A stretch of 64,000 nt of DNA from Nocardia sp. NBC_00508. Lineage in GTDB: Bacteria; Actinomycetota; Actinomycetes; Mycobacteriales; Mycobacteriaceae. The position numbers and the translations under genes were made by a program. The stretch lies in the NCBI RefSeq assembly GCF_036346875.1, contig NZ_CP107852.1, positions 4,278,001 through 4,342,000 of the forward strand, in the 5' to 3' direction. Below the pieces are notes generated by a model, which saw nothing but the letters and a program-made list of their open reading frames with translations, did not search any database and was not told the origin of the DNA. This document shows positions 25,949 to 34,201 of the stretch, piece by piece. Position 1 is the first letter of the stretch. Each line of letters begins with the position of its first letter.

Positions 25949-26083
25949 ATGCTGGACAAGGGTCCAGTCGAGGAAATGCGAAAGGCGTTGCTAGTGAACT
26001 ACTCTGCGTTCCAACTGCTCGGCCGTCTGGTCCCCACCATCATCGGTCTGTCGCTCCTGGGCCTCCTCGGGCTGCACATGTAG
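25949..26083 (+). CDS. Possible very small membrane protein
   Basis: A 44-codon frame. The second half, from a GTG at 25994 with AAAGG 9 nt upstream, encodes VNYSAFQLLGRLVPTIIGLS then a Leu/Gly-rich end, a single membrane-spanning peptide of 29 residues. Third codon positions are nearly all G or C there, like real genes. No homologue is known to me, so this is tentative. Confidence 0.35.
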   Translation: MLDKGPVEEMRKALLVNYSAFQLLGRLVPTIIGLSLLGLLGLHM

Positions 26084-26118
26084 GGGGGACACACCACCAC
26101 TCAGGGACCACTGACTCC

Positions 26119-26349
26119 GCCACGCACTCCTGATCGCGCCACGCAACAGCTGATCTCAGAAGCACATGGGTAACTCACCGGGAACCCCCAAAATCCGCGA
26201 GGCACCCAACGCAGGACCTGAACGCAAAATCCCGCATCACACGACTGGTACGGTCTAAAGACACGGAGAGGCGGGACAGCACCCGACGCAGGACCTGAAC
26301 GCAAACCCGTGTCACCCAACTAGTACGGCCTCAATACCCGGAGAGGCGG
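26119..26349 (+). repeat. Family B repeat, copy 2 (one full and one partial unit)
   Basis: A full unit runs from CTGATCTCAGAAGCACATGG (from 26150) to GAGAGGCGGG, then a second, shortened unit begins again at ACGCAGGACCTGAACGC and ends GAGAGGCGGA. The left extension (GCCACGCACTCCTGATCGCG) mirrors copy 1. It fills most of the 26084-26414 gap before the LppU-like gene; the remaining bases hold GTTCACGACCCCGTGAAC, a perfect palindrome around 26370-26388. Confidence 0.8.
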
Positions 26350-26414
26350 ACAGAGTATCCTCACCCGCGTTCACGACCCCGTGAACGTGTTCGGTGAGAG
26401 AAGGTTTACAGGTG

Positions 26415-26942
26415 ATGGTTCCAGGAGCGAGGCTGCTGGCACGGGTTGTGCTCGCCCTCGTGGCGGTGGCCGCGGTGGTGGTCACGGTGGCCGGATGTTC
26501 GTTGATCGGTGACGCGGGCAAATCGGACACGGCCAAGGCGAAGGTCGGCGACTGCATCAACGTCATCGAGGGCTCGGCGGTGGATTCCAAGACCGAGCCG
26601 GTCGACTGCTCGTCGGACAAGGCCGTGTACAAGGTCGCGCAGTCCTACGACAAGAAGACCGACTGCGCCTCCGATTACACGTCCTACGAGGAGACCCTGA
26701 GCGGCGGCACCACCGCGTTCCTGTGCCTGGCGCCGAACTTCAAGGAAGGCCGCTGCTACAACGAGAGCAGCGCGACCGGATACAAGCAGGTCGACTGCAC
26801 TTCGTCGGAAGCGACGTTCCGGGTGGTGAAGCGGATCGACGGTCAGGCCGACGAACTGCTGTGCAGCGAGGACGCCGACGGCTTCCGGCTCATCGAGAGC
26901 GACCCCAAGGCCACCTTCTGCACGGCCAAGCCGAAGAACTGA
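26415..26942 (+). CDS. LppU-like lipoprotein with duplicated four-cysteine domain
   Basis: 175 residues. Signal peptide with lipobox VAGC, then two tandem stretches of about 65 residues, each with four cysteines in similar order (GDCINV...VDCSSDKAVYKV...DC...FLCL, then GRCYNE...VDCTSSEATFRV...LLC...TFC). This pattern is that of LppU/SCO3897-type lipoproteins of unknown role, likely on the outer face of the membrane with disulfides. The ATG at 26415 has GAAGG 10 nt upstream. Confidence 0.8.
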   Translation: MVPGARLLARVVLALVAVAAVVVTVAGCSLIGDAGKSDTAKAKVGDCINVIEGSAVDSKTEPVDCSSDKAVYKVAQSYDKKTDCASDYTSYEETLSGGTTAFLCLAPNFKEGRCYNESSATGYKQVDCTSSEATFRVVKRIDGQADELLCSEDADGFRLIESDPKATFCTAKPKN

Positions 26943-29237
26943 TCACTCCAGCAGGGCAACCGACGCGATCCGGTGCAGGGTGAAGTGCCGGACCGCGCCG
27001 GTCACCGGGTCCAGTGCGTCCAACTGCCCGTTGCCCACCTTCAACGGCTCCACCACGCGCTGCGTGGCGACCCCCTGGGCGTCGACGTAGCCGATGTTCA
27101 CCGATCGACGCACCCGCGCCGCCAGCTGGAGCAGGGCCAGGGTCGCCGCGGTATTGGTCCGGGTGCCGTCCGGCCGCACCGAGTGACCCGAGCGTGCGCT
27201 CGCGGCGCGTTCGCCCGCACGCAGCTCCGCGACCAGCAACTCCAGTTGCTCGGCGCTGGGGGGCGTCGGGCGATACGGCTGGCGCGCGGCAGGCCGCACC
27301 GCTATCCGTGCGCCCCGCGGGCGCAGATCGACGATCGCGCCCGACGAATCCTCACCGGCGGGCGCGAAACCGGCCGCCCGCAGCTGTTCCAGCACTTCGC
27401 CCAGCGGCGCCTGGGCGATGGCGACGGTCGGCGCGATGGACCGCAACGCCAGCATGCTCGCCACCGGCGCGGAAAGCACCTGTGCGAGCAGCGCCGGGTC
27501 GTCGGTGCGGAGGAACGACTGCGCCATACCCGCACGCAGCTGACCATGCCGCCGCGCCACGTCATCGATCAGATAGGTGAGTCCCTGCGGGATAGGCGTC
27601 CGGGAATGCTTGGCGAACAAGGCGTGTAGCTCGGCCGCGGTCAACCCGGCGTCGAGGGCGCGGCGTGCCGAGGACTCGCTGATCCGATACACCGTTGCGG
27701 CGCCGGCCGATTCGACATCGGCGACGAGAGCGATGCGATGCTGCAGGTCCGTCGTCAGCGGGCCGGGGGCGATCACCGTCAGATCCGCCTGGACCAGCAC
27801 GTGATCGACCGGTTCCGGCAGCGCCGCCTCCATCTCCGCCTCGGCGTCGGTCACGCTGGTCGCCGCACCGTGCAGCAGCGCCCGCGCCGGTGAGCCGAGC
27901 GCGCCGCGGCCGACGAAGCCGAGCGCGGCCGCCTCGGCAAGGGTCTGCTCGACCACCTCCGGCCGGAAGTTGCGGCGCCTGCGCGGCTGTAGCCATGCCA
28001 GCACCCGGCCGATATCCGCCGGGTCCAGCATGGTGCCGGATGGATGCTCCGCGAGCAGGCCGAGGATCGCGTGCCGGTCGCGCGGTGCGTGCGGGGTGCG
28101 CAGCTCCAGCGACAGTGCCGCCAGCGGCTTGTCATTGGCATCGCGCATACCGATCATCCACGGCATCCGGTCCAATTCCAGCCAAGTGAGCGCGAGGGTG
28201 GCCCAGCGTCGCGCGGGCGGGGATTCCAGCCAGGCGTCCACAGTGGGGGTCGGCGCCCAGAACTCGTCGGTCGAGTCGAAGTCCGGCGGCGGGTCCGGCA
28301 AACCCTTCTCGAGCAGTTTCGCCGCCGCCAGGAGTTCGACCAGCAAACCTGCCCTCGGCTCGTCGACACCGGTCTGCTTGGCGATGCGGCGCAGCTCCCG
28401 CACGCCGAGCCCGCCTGCGCGCAGGGTCGGGGCGGGAGCCTGGCCGAGCACTTCCAGCACGCCCGCGCAGTGCCGCAGCAGCTCGCCCGCCTCGCCCGCC
28501 GTGACGGCGTTGACCTCGGCGGGCGCCTGTTTGGTCGGGTGCGGCTGCGGTGGGGTCAGCGCGTGCGGGTGCGTGACCGGTTCTCGGCGTAGCACTTGGC
28601 CGACGGTGACGGGCAGTTCGACGGTCTCTTCGTCGATCCAGTGCAGCAGCCTCCGTGCCAGCAGCCGCTGGATCGGACGATCGGCAGGAGTGCCCGGTGC
28701 GGCGTCTCTGGTGCGTCCGCGTGGGCCGGTTGTGGCCAGCTTGTCCAGCAGGGCCCGTTCGGCGGGAGTGAGCTCGCCGAGCGCGGCGGCAACCTCGGGT
28801 TCGGTGAGTGCGTCGGGAATCTCGGTCGCGCTGCCGATCGGCCACGGCAGCGCCTCGGCGGCTGCCGGGATCAGATGCAAGCGCTGCTCGTCATCGAGCC
28901 ATACCAGCGCGCGAACGGTCAGGCGCTCCAGCGCGTCGTCGATCGCGGCGCGGGGCACCCGTTCGCTCAGCTGCACGTGCAGTTCGTCGCTGCGCAGCGG
29001 GCCACCGCTGGTGCGCGTGACGCCGTGCACCGCAAGGGTTTCCAGAATGGCGAATTCGAGCGTGTTCAGGTCCTCGGTGGCACGCAGCACCGACGCGCGC
29101 TGTTCGGCGCGGGCGGCGAGCACGGCCATCGAGGAGGGCAGCGGCACGGCCAGGTCGGGCCGAAGCTGCAACAGCGTGACGAGCTGGGCATCACTGCGGC
29201 CACCGAGCCATCCGGCGAGGGAGTCGGTCGCGGTCAT
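26943..29237 (-). CDS. Helicase-associated domain protein (Rv0862c homologue)
   Basis: 764 residues starting MTATDSLAGWLGGRSDAQLV. A winged-helix-like N-terminal part (LNTLEFAILETLAVHGVTR) is followed by long helical regions and a C-terminal helicase-associated region with GYVDAQGVATQRVVEPLKV and LDALDPVTGAVRHFTLHRIA (a WYL-like strand pattern). In M. tuberculosis the homologue lies next to XPB, suggesting partnership; here the two are 5 kb apart. No helicase motifs are present. The stop abuts the LppU-like gene (convergent, 0 bp gap). Confidence 0.85.
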   Translation of the reverse strand: MTATDSLAGWLGGRSDAQLVTLLQLRPDLAVPLPSSMAVLAARAEQRASVLRATEDLNTLEFAILETLAVHGVTRTSGGPLRSDELHVQLSERVPRAAIDDALERLTVRALVWLDDEQRLHLIPAAAEALPWPIGSATEIPDALTEPEVAAALGELTPAERALLDKLATTGPRGRTRDAAPGTPADRPIQRLLARRLLHWIDEETVELPVTVGQVLRREPVTHPHALTPPQPHPTKQAPAEVNAVTAGEAGELLRHCAGVLEVLGQAPAPTLRAGGLGVRELRRIAKQTGVDEPRAGLLVELLAAAKLLEKGLPDPPPDFDSTDEFWAPTPTVDAWLESPPARRWATLALTWLELDRMPWMIGMRDANDKPLAALSLELRTPHAPRDRHAILGLLAEHPSGTMLDPADIGRVLAWLQPRRRRNFRPEVVEQTLAEAAALGFVGRGALGSPARALLHGAATSVTDAEAEMEAALPEPVDHVLVQADLTVIAPGPLTTDLQHRIALVADVESAGAATVYRISESSARRALDAGLTAAELHALFAKHSRTPIPQGLTYLIDDVARRHGQLRAGMAQSFLRTDDPALLAQVLSAPVASMLALRSIAPTVAIAQAPLGEVLEQLRAAGFAPAGEDSSGAIVDLRPRGARIAVRPAARQPYRPTPPSAEQLELLVAELRAGERAASARSGHSVRPDGTRTNTAATLALLQLAARVRRSVNIGYVDAQGVATQRVVEPLKVGNGQLDALDPVTGAVRHFTLHRIASVALLE

Positions 29238-29287
29238 CCGACCCAGCCTACGACGCCGGGGCCGAGCAAGCGGATCCGTACGCAACC

Positions 29288-29519
29288 GCTGATCTCAGAA
29301 GCACATGGGTAACTCGCCGGGAACGCCCAAAATCCGCGAGGCACCCAACGCAGGACCTGAACGCAATCCTGTATCGCCTGACTAGTACGGCCTGAAGACC
29401 CGGAGAGGCGGGACAGCACCTAACGCGGGACCTGAACCCGAATCCCGTGTCACCTGACTAGTACGGCCTAAAGGCCCGGAGAGGCGGGGGAGCGAGGCGG
29501 GGGAGCGAGGCGGGGGAGC
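29288..29519 (+). repeat. Family B repeat, copy 3, with 13-bp tandem tail
   Basis: One full unit (CTGATCTCAGAAGCACATGG to GAGAGGCGGG) and a second shortened unit, as in copy 2, followed by GAGGCGGGGGAGC three times in tandem (29481-29519). The last tandem unit provides the purine-rich sequence upstream of the next gene. It occupies the 29238-29534 gap. Confidence 0.82.
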
Positions 29520-29534
29520 TAGCATGGGGCCGTG

Positions 29535-29720
29535 GTGAACAAATCGAAGAAACCCTACGTCGACAACGGCTGGCCGAAGGTCGCCGACGGTGACCACGCA
29601 GTCACCGAGCTCTCCTCGGCCCGCTCCGGTGGGCTCTCGCCCTATGGCGAGGACACCGAGTTTCCGGTCCCCGCCGAGCAGCTGCCCTACATGCACCCGA
29701 ACACGGTGATCAACCGCTGA
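29535..29720 (+). CDS. Small conserved actinobacterial protein (Rv0863-like position)
   Basis: 61 residues: NKSKKPYVDNGWPKVADGDH, AVTELSSARSGGLSPYGED, EFPVPAEQLPYMHP, VTVINR-like end. No signal or membrane segment. Conserved, but function unknown to me. GTG at 29535 (or 29532). A four-codon frame ATG-GGG-CCG-TGG-TGA at 29524-29538 has the better-spaced GGGGGAG and ends overlapping the GTG, so translation may be coupled. A strong terminator follows. Confidence 0.75.
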   Translation: MNKSKKPYVDNGWPKVADGDHAVTELSSARSGGLSPYGEDTEFPVPAEQLPYMHPNTVINR

Positions 29721-29747
29721 GCGCGCCGGAACGTTCTCGACTACCGA

Positions 29748-29783
29748 GAAGGGCCCCGCATCCTCGTTGATGCGGGGCCCTTC
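29748..29783. terminator. Bidirectional hairpin terminator before rpfA stop
   Basis: A perfect 15-bp stem (29748-29762 with 29769-29783, arms GAAGGGCCCCGCATC and its complement) with a 6-nt loop, between two convergent genes. T/A-rich stretches flank it on both sides (TTCTTCG, CGAGAAGG). Confidence 0.85.
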
Positions 29784-29800
29784 TTCGCGAGTGTCGGGGG

Positions 29801-30430
29801 TCAGGAAGGGAGCAGACCCTTGTTCGCCTCGTAGAAGTTGACGATCGCGGGGTCGAGCGTGACTCCGCTCGCCTTGGCGGCGTTGACGAAGTCGAGGGCT
29901 TCCTTGGGCACCTGAACGCCCTGAGCCTGCACGACCTGGATAGCGCGGTCGACGGCCGAGAAGACCTGCTGAGAGCTGTCTTGCGGCGCGGCCTGGGCGG
30001 CCTGCGGGGCAGGGGTCCAGGCCGGGGTTTCGGTGGTGGCGGGCGCGGAGCGCGGCGTGGGCGCGCTGCTCAGGCCCAGCTTGCGCGAGCAGGAGGGCCA
30101 AGCGCCCCAGCCCTGCGTGGCGAGGACCTTCTCGGCGACCACGATCTGCTCTTCGCGGGAGGCCTGGTTGGCGGCGGCGGCGTAGTCCTGGCCGCCGTGG
30201 GCGCGCCAGGTGCTCGGCGAGAACTGCAGCCCGCCCTGGAAACCGTTGCCTGTGTTGATACCCCAGTTGCCGCCGGCCTCGCACTGAGCGAGTCGATCCC
30301 AGTCGGAGTCGGGTGCCGCGCTGGCGTTGCCTGCGAATGCCGCACTGGCAGTGCCGATGATGGCGCCGGTGACGGCAACCTTGGCTACTGTGCGGCCGGT
30401 CGAGCTTGGCTTGCGATGGCGTCCACTCAT
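29801..30430 (-). CDS. rpfA: Resuscitation-promoting factor, RpfA-like secreted muralytic enzyme
   Basis: 209 residues. Signal peptide (VAKVAVTGAIIGTASAAFAG), then the Rpf/transglycosylase-like domain WDRLAQCEAGGNWGINTGNG, QGGLQFSPSTWRAHGG with the catalytic Glu in QCEAG, then an Ala/Pro/Gln-rich region and a helical C-terminus. Cleaves peptidoglycan and promotes regrowth of dormant cells. ATG at 30430; the position matches Rv0867c (rpfA). A long leader and a perfect CRP site lie upstream. Confidence 0.93.
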   Translation of the reverse strand: MSGRHRKPSSTGRTVAKVAVTGAIIGTASAAFAGNASAAPDSDWDRLAQCEAGGNWGINTGNGFQGGLQFSPSTWRAHGGQDYAAAANQASREEQIVVAEKVLATQGWGAWPSCSRKLGLSSAPTPRSAPATTETPAWTPAPQAAQAAPQDSSQQVFSAVDRAIQVVQAQGVQVPKEALDFVNAAKASGVTLDPAIVNFYEANKGLLPS

Positions 30431-30499
30431 ATCGGGTTCGTCTTCCTCTCGGCGCACCTGCGACGTCTTCGTTTGGGGTTCGGACTGAGAGGTCGTCCG

Positions 30500-30680
30500 T
30501 TCCGCCCTCGCCCCTTACGTTTATGTCGGGGTCCGGTACCCGCGGGGCGAGGCTCGGTGCGGCGGGCCGGTGGTTGCCGGGTGTCCCGGCTGGGTAAGAC
30601 GGTACGACGAACCGCGGGAAAAATCACTATTTGGTAACCGGCGTGTACGGATGGGTCTCGATGCGATCTCGAGCGCGTTG
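30500..30680 (-). promoter_or_regulatory. Structured rpfA leader, candidate c-di-AMP (ydaO-type) riboswitch
   Basis: Within the roughly 325 nt between the CRP site and the ATG, the minus strand can form a GCCGGG/CCCGGC hairpin (30576-30590) and a longer-range 9-bp pairing CCTCGCCCC (30544-30552) with GGGGCGAGG (30506-30514). The 3' part reads CCCCGACATAAACGTAAGG, like the CCGACAGCTAACC..CGTAAG 3' end of ydaO riboswitches, which are known before rpf genes in actinobacteria. The 5' conserved segments are not obvious, so the call is tentative. Confidence 0.45.
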
Positions 30681-30755
30681 AAATGCCTTGACGCAGCTAG
30701 ACGAGCCGCAGCGGCGTTGGTTGCGGGCCGTCACCGCTCTGTGACCTTCTCGTAA

Positions 30756-30771
30756 TGTGACGAGGATCACA
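30756..30771 (-). promoter_or_regulatory. CRP site upstream of rpfA
   Basis: TGTGACGAGGATCACA is a perfect TGTGA-N6-TCACA. In M. tuberculosis CRP (Rv3676) controls rpfA, so conservation of this link is likely. It lies 326 bp before the ATG, which implies that transcription starts well upstream and makes a long leader. The rest of 30431-30835 shows no gene. Confidence 0.75.
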
Positions 30772-30835
30772 TAACTGAGTCGGTAACGATCGCGCCGGGT
30801 AACCGTTGGCTCGCGACGGAGGCGGCACCTCCGGT

Positions 30836-31078
30836 TCAGCGCGATCTGCGGCCGGAGCGCAATGCGAACACGAGGGCGAGGATGAACCCCAGCGGCGCGA
30901 GCAGCGCGCCGAAGTACAGCCACAGCCCCGGCTCACCGTCGGTCAGCATCGGGATGGCGAAGATGACGATGATCGCCAGCAATCCCAGCGCGAACAGGCA
31001 GAGCGCGAGCTGCAGCAACCAATCGCCGCGGTGACGCGGCGCGCCACCGGACGGAGTCGGAGTGGAAGAGTTCGTCAC
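30836..31078 (-). CDS. Small two-segment membrane protein
   Basis: 80 residues: a polar N-terminus, GDWLLQLALCLFALGLLAII as the first hydrophobic segment and GLWLYFGALLAPLGFILALV as the second, ending in RSGRRSR. Function unknown. The GTG at 31078 is preferred; upstream frame to 31150 would run into the divergent promoter. Divergent from cspB, transcribed towards rpfA. Confidence 0.7.
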   Translation of the reverse strand: MTNSSTPTPSGGAPRHRGDWLLQLALCLFALGLLAIIVIFAIPMLTDGEPGLWLYFGALLAPLGFILALVFALRSGRRSR

Positions 31079-31277
31079 GGCTCGACGGTAAAACTGATGT
31101 GCTTGCGTTATTCGCGCCGGGGTAGACTCGATGGCAATCGCGTCCCGCAATCGTGCTGGGCGCGTTCTTTTCGCACAAGAAAAGGCCCGGTCGCGGCGCC
31201 GCCGCGGGACCGGACCGGCAGACGGATGTGCTCGGGCCGTAGGGGTCCGAGTTTTCGATGATGAACGGGTGAGCGCA

Positions 31278-31697
31278 GTGCCGACCGGCAGGGTGAAGTG
31301 GTACGACGTCGAAAAGGGCTTCGGCTTCCTTTCCCAGGACGAGGGTGAGGACGTCTATGTCCGCTCGTCCGCGCTGCCCGAGGGCGTCGAAGGCCTCAAG
31401 CCCGGGCAGCGTGTCGAGTTCGGCATGGCGGCGGGCCGCCGCGGCCCGCAGGCGCTGAGCCTCAAGCTGCTGGAGGCGCCGCCTTCGGTCCGGCAGGGCC
31501 AGGAACGCAACGCGCGCAAGGAACCTCCCGCCCGCAGGCACACCGCCGACGAGCTGCACGGCATGGTCGAAGACATGATCACCCTGCTCGAGGCGAAGGT
31601 GCAGCCCGACCTGCGCAAGGGCAAGTACCCGGATCGCAAGACCGCGCAGCGCATCTCGGAAGTGGTCCGCGCGGTAGCCCGCGAGCTGGACAGGTAG
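31278..31697 (+). CDS. cspB: Cold-shock domain protein with C-terminal extension (Rv0871, CspB-like)
   Basis: 139 residues from GTG at 31278 (MPTGRVKWYDVEKGFGFL); an earlier GTG at 31269 is possible. Cold-shock domain in residues 1-65 with RNP1 KGFGFL and RNP2 VYVRSSAL, then a 70-residue basic/helical extension (DELHGMVEDMITLLEAKVQP, KTAQRISEVVRAVARELD). Likely an RNA-binding protein. A family A repeat starts directly after the stop and provides a terminator-like hairpin. Confidence 0.92.
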   Translation: MPTGRVKWYDVEKGFGFLSQDEGEDVYVRSSALPEGVEGLKPGQRVEFGMAAGRRGPQALSLKLLEAPPSVRQGQERNARKEPPARRHTADELHGMVEDMITLLEAKVQPDLRKGKYPDRKTAQRISEVVRAVARELDR

Positions 31698-31795
31698 CTC
31701 TGTTTATTTGGCAGCGCCTGCGGCGCTGCGCGAACGGGGAATGCTCGGTCTCGCTTCGCTCGAAAATCGGTGTGGGGCCGTGTGGTTGCGTGGGG
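31698..31795 (-). repeat. Family A palindromic repeat, copy 4 (short form)
   Basis: It begins at the cspB stop with GCTCTGTTTATTTGGCAGCG, forms the hairpin GCAGCGCC-tgc-GGCGCTGC (31711-31729), then goes straight to the CGAACGGGGAATGCTCGG and TCGCTTCGCTCGAAAA (31751-31766) module; the long inner fold-back of copies 2 and 7 is absent. Opposite in orientation to copy 2. No gene to 31834. Confidence 0.78.
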
Positions 31796-31834
31796 CGGGA
31801 ACCCGCGGTACTGGAGTGGACCGCCCGCCGTAAA

Positions 31835-33382
31835 TCAAAGACTTGGTAGTTCCTGGGCGACAAGGGAATCGACGAGGTCGTTCATCTCCTCGACCAGTGC
31901 GGCCGCCCCGCCGCGGTGGGCGAGATTGTGCATTTCGAGGGGATCTTCCTGGCGGTCGTAGAGTTCGTAGTCGAATTCGCTACGTGGTCCAGCTATGTCT
32001 CGGGGCGTCGAGTAGCGGGCGAAGCTGTAGCGGGATGTGATCGCGCCGCGCAGACAGTATTTGACGCCTGGTGCTTGGCCACCACTGGATTTGGCGTCGG
32101 AGGTGACCAGGATGGCGTCGCGGACAACGCCTGCCGGGCTGGCCAGTAGCGGGGTGAGGTCCTTGCCGACGATCGGACTGATGGCGGAGGCGTCGGTACC
32201 GGCCAAGGCGGCCAGAGTGGGCACCAGGTCGACGTGCGAAGTCAGTGCGGCGGCAGTGGTTCCGTGCGTGGCAGGGTTTCTGGGATCGGAGATGACGAGG
32301 GGTACCCGGTTGTTCTCGCGATAGATCATCGCCCCCTTCTGCCGTAGTCCGTGTGCGCCACCGAGTTCGCCGTGATCGGCGACCCTGACCACGACTGTTT
32401 TGCCCGCGCCGCCGCTGCGGTCCACCGCGTCGAGGACCTGGCCGAGCAACTCGTCCGTGCGGCGCAGCAACTCGAGATACCAATTGCCCCACTGGCGCCA
32501 CTGCCTGCGCCCCAGGGGCGAGTCGACCTCGTTGGGCATGAGCCCGCCGACGGCCTCGTTCATGGTGCGCCAGACGGTCTGCACCTGTGGTTTGGTCGAC
32601 AGGTCGGATTGGAAGTTCGGCGGTATGTCGGCGCCGTAATCGGGGACGTCCTCGAGCCGGTAGAAGCGCGGGCAGTACATCATGTCGTGCGGGTTGACCA
32701 TGCTGACCACGCACAGCCACGGTTCGGGGTCGTTGCCGTGTCGCCGCAGCCACCCGACCGCGTTCTCGACGACGCCCGGATCCTCATGGGTGCCTTCGTT
32801 CGGACCGCCACCGGACAGGATGTCGTAGGCCTCGTCGAATCCGTAGGCCGACAGCGCTGTGCTGTCGGCGCCGACGGGTTCGGACAGATGCCATTTCCCG
32901 ATGTAGGCGGTGCGATAGCCGGACTTCTTCAGCACTGTCCCAAGCGTCGGGATCGCGGTGTCGAGATTCGGGCTCCAGGCGTGCATCGGCTCGAGGGCCG
33001 CGGCCATCAGATCGTTGCCGCGCACGTTGTCGGTCATGCCAGTGACCGGAGCCTGCAGCCCGGTGAAGAACGCCGATCGCGCCGGCGAGCACGGGGCCGT
33101 CGGCGAATGGTGCATGGCGAACCGTACGCCGGCGGCGTCCAGCCTGGCACGGGCGGGCAGTGTGAAACCCGAGGGCAGAACGACATCCGCACGTTCCTGA
33201 TCGGTCATCACCACCAGGATGTTGGGCCGCGATGCCGGTGCCGCGGCGGCCTCGGCGCCGAGCGTGCTCCGCAAGACCGGCACGCTGGCGGATGCGGCGG
33301 CCAGCATCGCGAGAACCTGACGTCGGTTCGGCGTCGATGGAAGAGCGGACGCGACAGGCTGATCGGGGGTCGAGATGGACAT
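31835..33382 (-). CDS. Secreted type I sulfatase (arylsulfatase family)
   Basis: 515 residues with a twin-arginine-like signal (NRRQVLAMLAAASASVP). The sulfatase signature CSPAR in PTAPCSPARSAFFTG carries the Cys turned into formylglycine; NILVVMTDQERAD, YIGKWHLSEP and VRVADHGELGG bind the metal and sulfate. The ATG at 33382 has AAAGGA 7 nt upstream. Natural substrate unknown. Divergent from a TetR gene that probably controls it. Needs a formylglycine-generating enzyme encoded elsewhere. Confidence 0.92.
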   Translation of the reverse strand: MSISTPDQPVASALPSTPNRRQVLAMLAAASASVPVLRSTLGAEAAAAPASRPNILVVMTDQERADVVLPSGFTLPARARLDAAGVRFAMHHSPTAPCSPARSAFFTGLQAPVTGMTDNVRGNDLMAAALEPMHAWSPNLDTAIPTLGTVLKKSGYRTAYIGKWHLSEPVGADSTALSAYGFDEAYDILSGGGPNEGTHEDPGVVENAVGWLRRHGNDPEPWLCVVSMVNPHDMMYCPRFYRLEDVPDYGADIPPNFQSDLSTKPQVQTVWRTMNEAVGGLMPNEVDSPLGRRQWRQWGNWYLELLRRTDELLGQVLDAVDRSGGAGKTVVVRVADHGELGGAHGLRQKGAMIYRENNRVPLVISDPRNPATHGTTAAALTSHVDLVPTLAALAGTDASAISPIVGKDLTPLLASPAGVVRDAILVTSDAKSSGGQAPGVKYCLRGAITSRYSFARYSTPRDIAGPRSEFDYELYDRQEDPLEMHNLAHRGGAAALVEEMNDLVDSLVAQELPSL

Positions 33383-33430
33383 GTCCGGTCCTTTCAGTGG
33401 GTGGAACAATCACAGACCACCGTAACTGAC

Positions 33431-33448
33431 GAATCGATTAAATCATTC
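33431..33448. promoter_or_regulatory. Possible operator between sulfatase and TetR genes
   Basis: GAATCGATTAAATCATTC is an imperfect 18-bp palindrome (12 of 18 positions symmetric) in an unusually AT-rich patch of the 112-bp divergent intergenic region, where a TetR operator would be expected. Confidence 0.35.
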
Positions 33449-33494
33449 AAATAGACTTTTCAGCTGGTGAGGGACGCCGCGATACTGTGCAGGC

Positions 33495-34100
33495 ATGTCA
33501 CCACCCGAGACGACGTCCACTACGCCACGTGGCGAGCAGACGCGGCGGTCGATCCTCGATGTCGCCACTCGCCGGTTCGCCGATCAGGGTTTCCGCAACA
33601 CTTCGGTGGCCGCGGTGGCGCGGGAACTGGGTTTGGCGCCGTCGGCGGTGTATTTCCACTTCGCCGACAAACAGGCTCTCTTCGTCGCCGCGTTCGATCG
33701 CGACGCCGCTCGATTGTGCGACGACGCGCTGGACCAGCCGGGGCCGATGGACGCCGCTTACTGGCAGGAGGTCGTCCGGCGGTTCGTGACGCGGCTCGCC
33801 ACCTACCCGCTGGTGCATCGAGTCCTCGCGGGCCGAGAGCCGGGCCTGCTCGCCAGGCTGGTCGACGGCGTTGTGCCGCAACGTATTCGGCAATCGCTCG
33901 AAACGTCGCTGCGCGCGGGTCAGGAGTCCGGGGACATCGCCGAAGACATCGATCCGAGGGACACCGCGATCGCATTGGAAGCCATCTTCACCGCGGTCGT
34001 CATCACGGTGGTGCAGGTCGGCGGCAGCGGCACTTCGGAGCGCGTCGACGCGCTCGGCCGCTTGGTCCGTGCTGCGATCACCGCGAAACGCTCGGGTTGA
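33495..34100 (+). CDS. TetR-family regulator
   Basis: 201 residues: N-terminal HTH (TRRSILDVATRRFADQGFRN, SVAAVARELGLAPSAVYFHF ADKQALF) and a helical ligand-binding domain. Probably represses the divergent sulfatase and itself. The ligand is unknown. Confidence 0.9.
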   Translation: MSPPETTSTTPRGEQTRRSILDVATRRFADQGFRNTSVAAVARELGLAPSAVYFHFADKQALFVAAFDRDAARLCDDALDQPGPMDAAYWQEVVRRFVTRLATYPLVHRVLAGREPGLLARLVDGVVPQRIRQSLETSLRAGQESGDIAEDIDPRDTAIALEAIFTAVVITVVQVGGSGTSERVDALGRLVRAAITAKRSG

Positions 34101-34201
34101 CCGGAGGTAGGGCCAGCGCGGTAAAGGGGCCTACACGAGGAGGCCTTCATCGCAGCGGCAGCCGGGGAGGCCACGGCGGGAGGAATGCCGTCGGGAACTC
34201 G

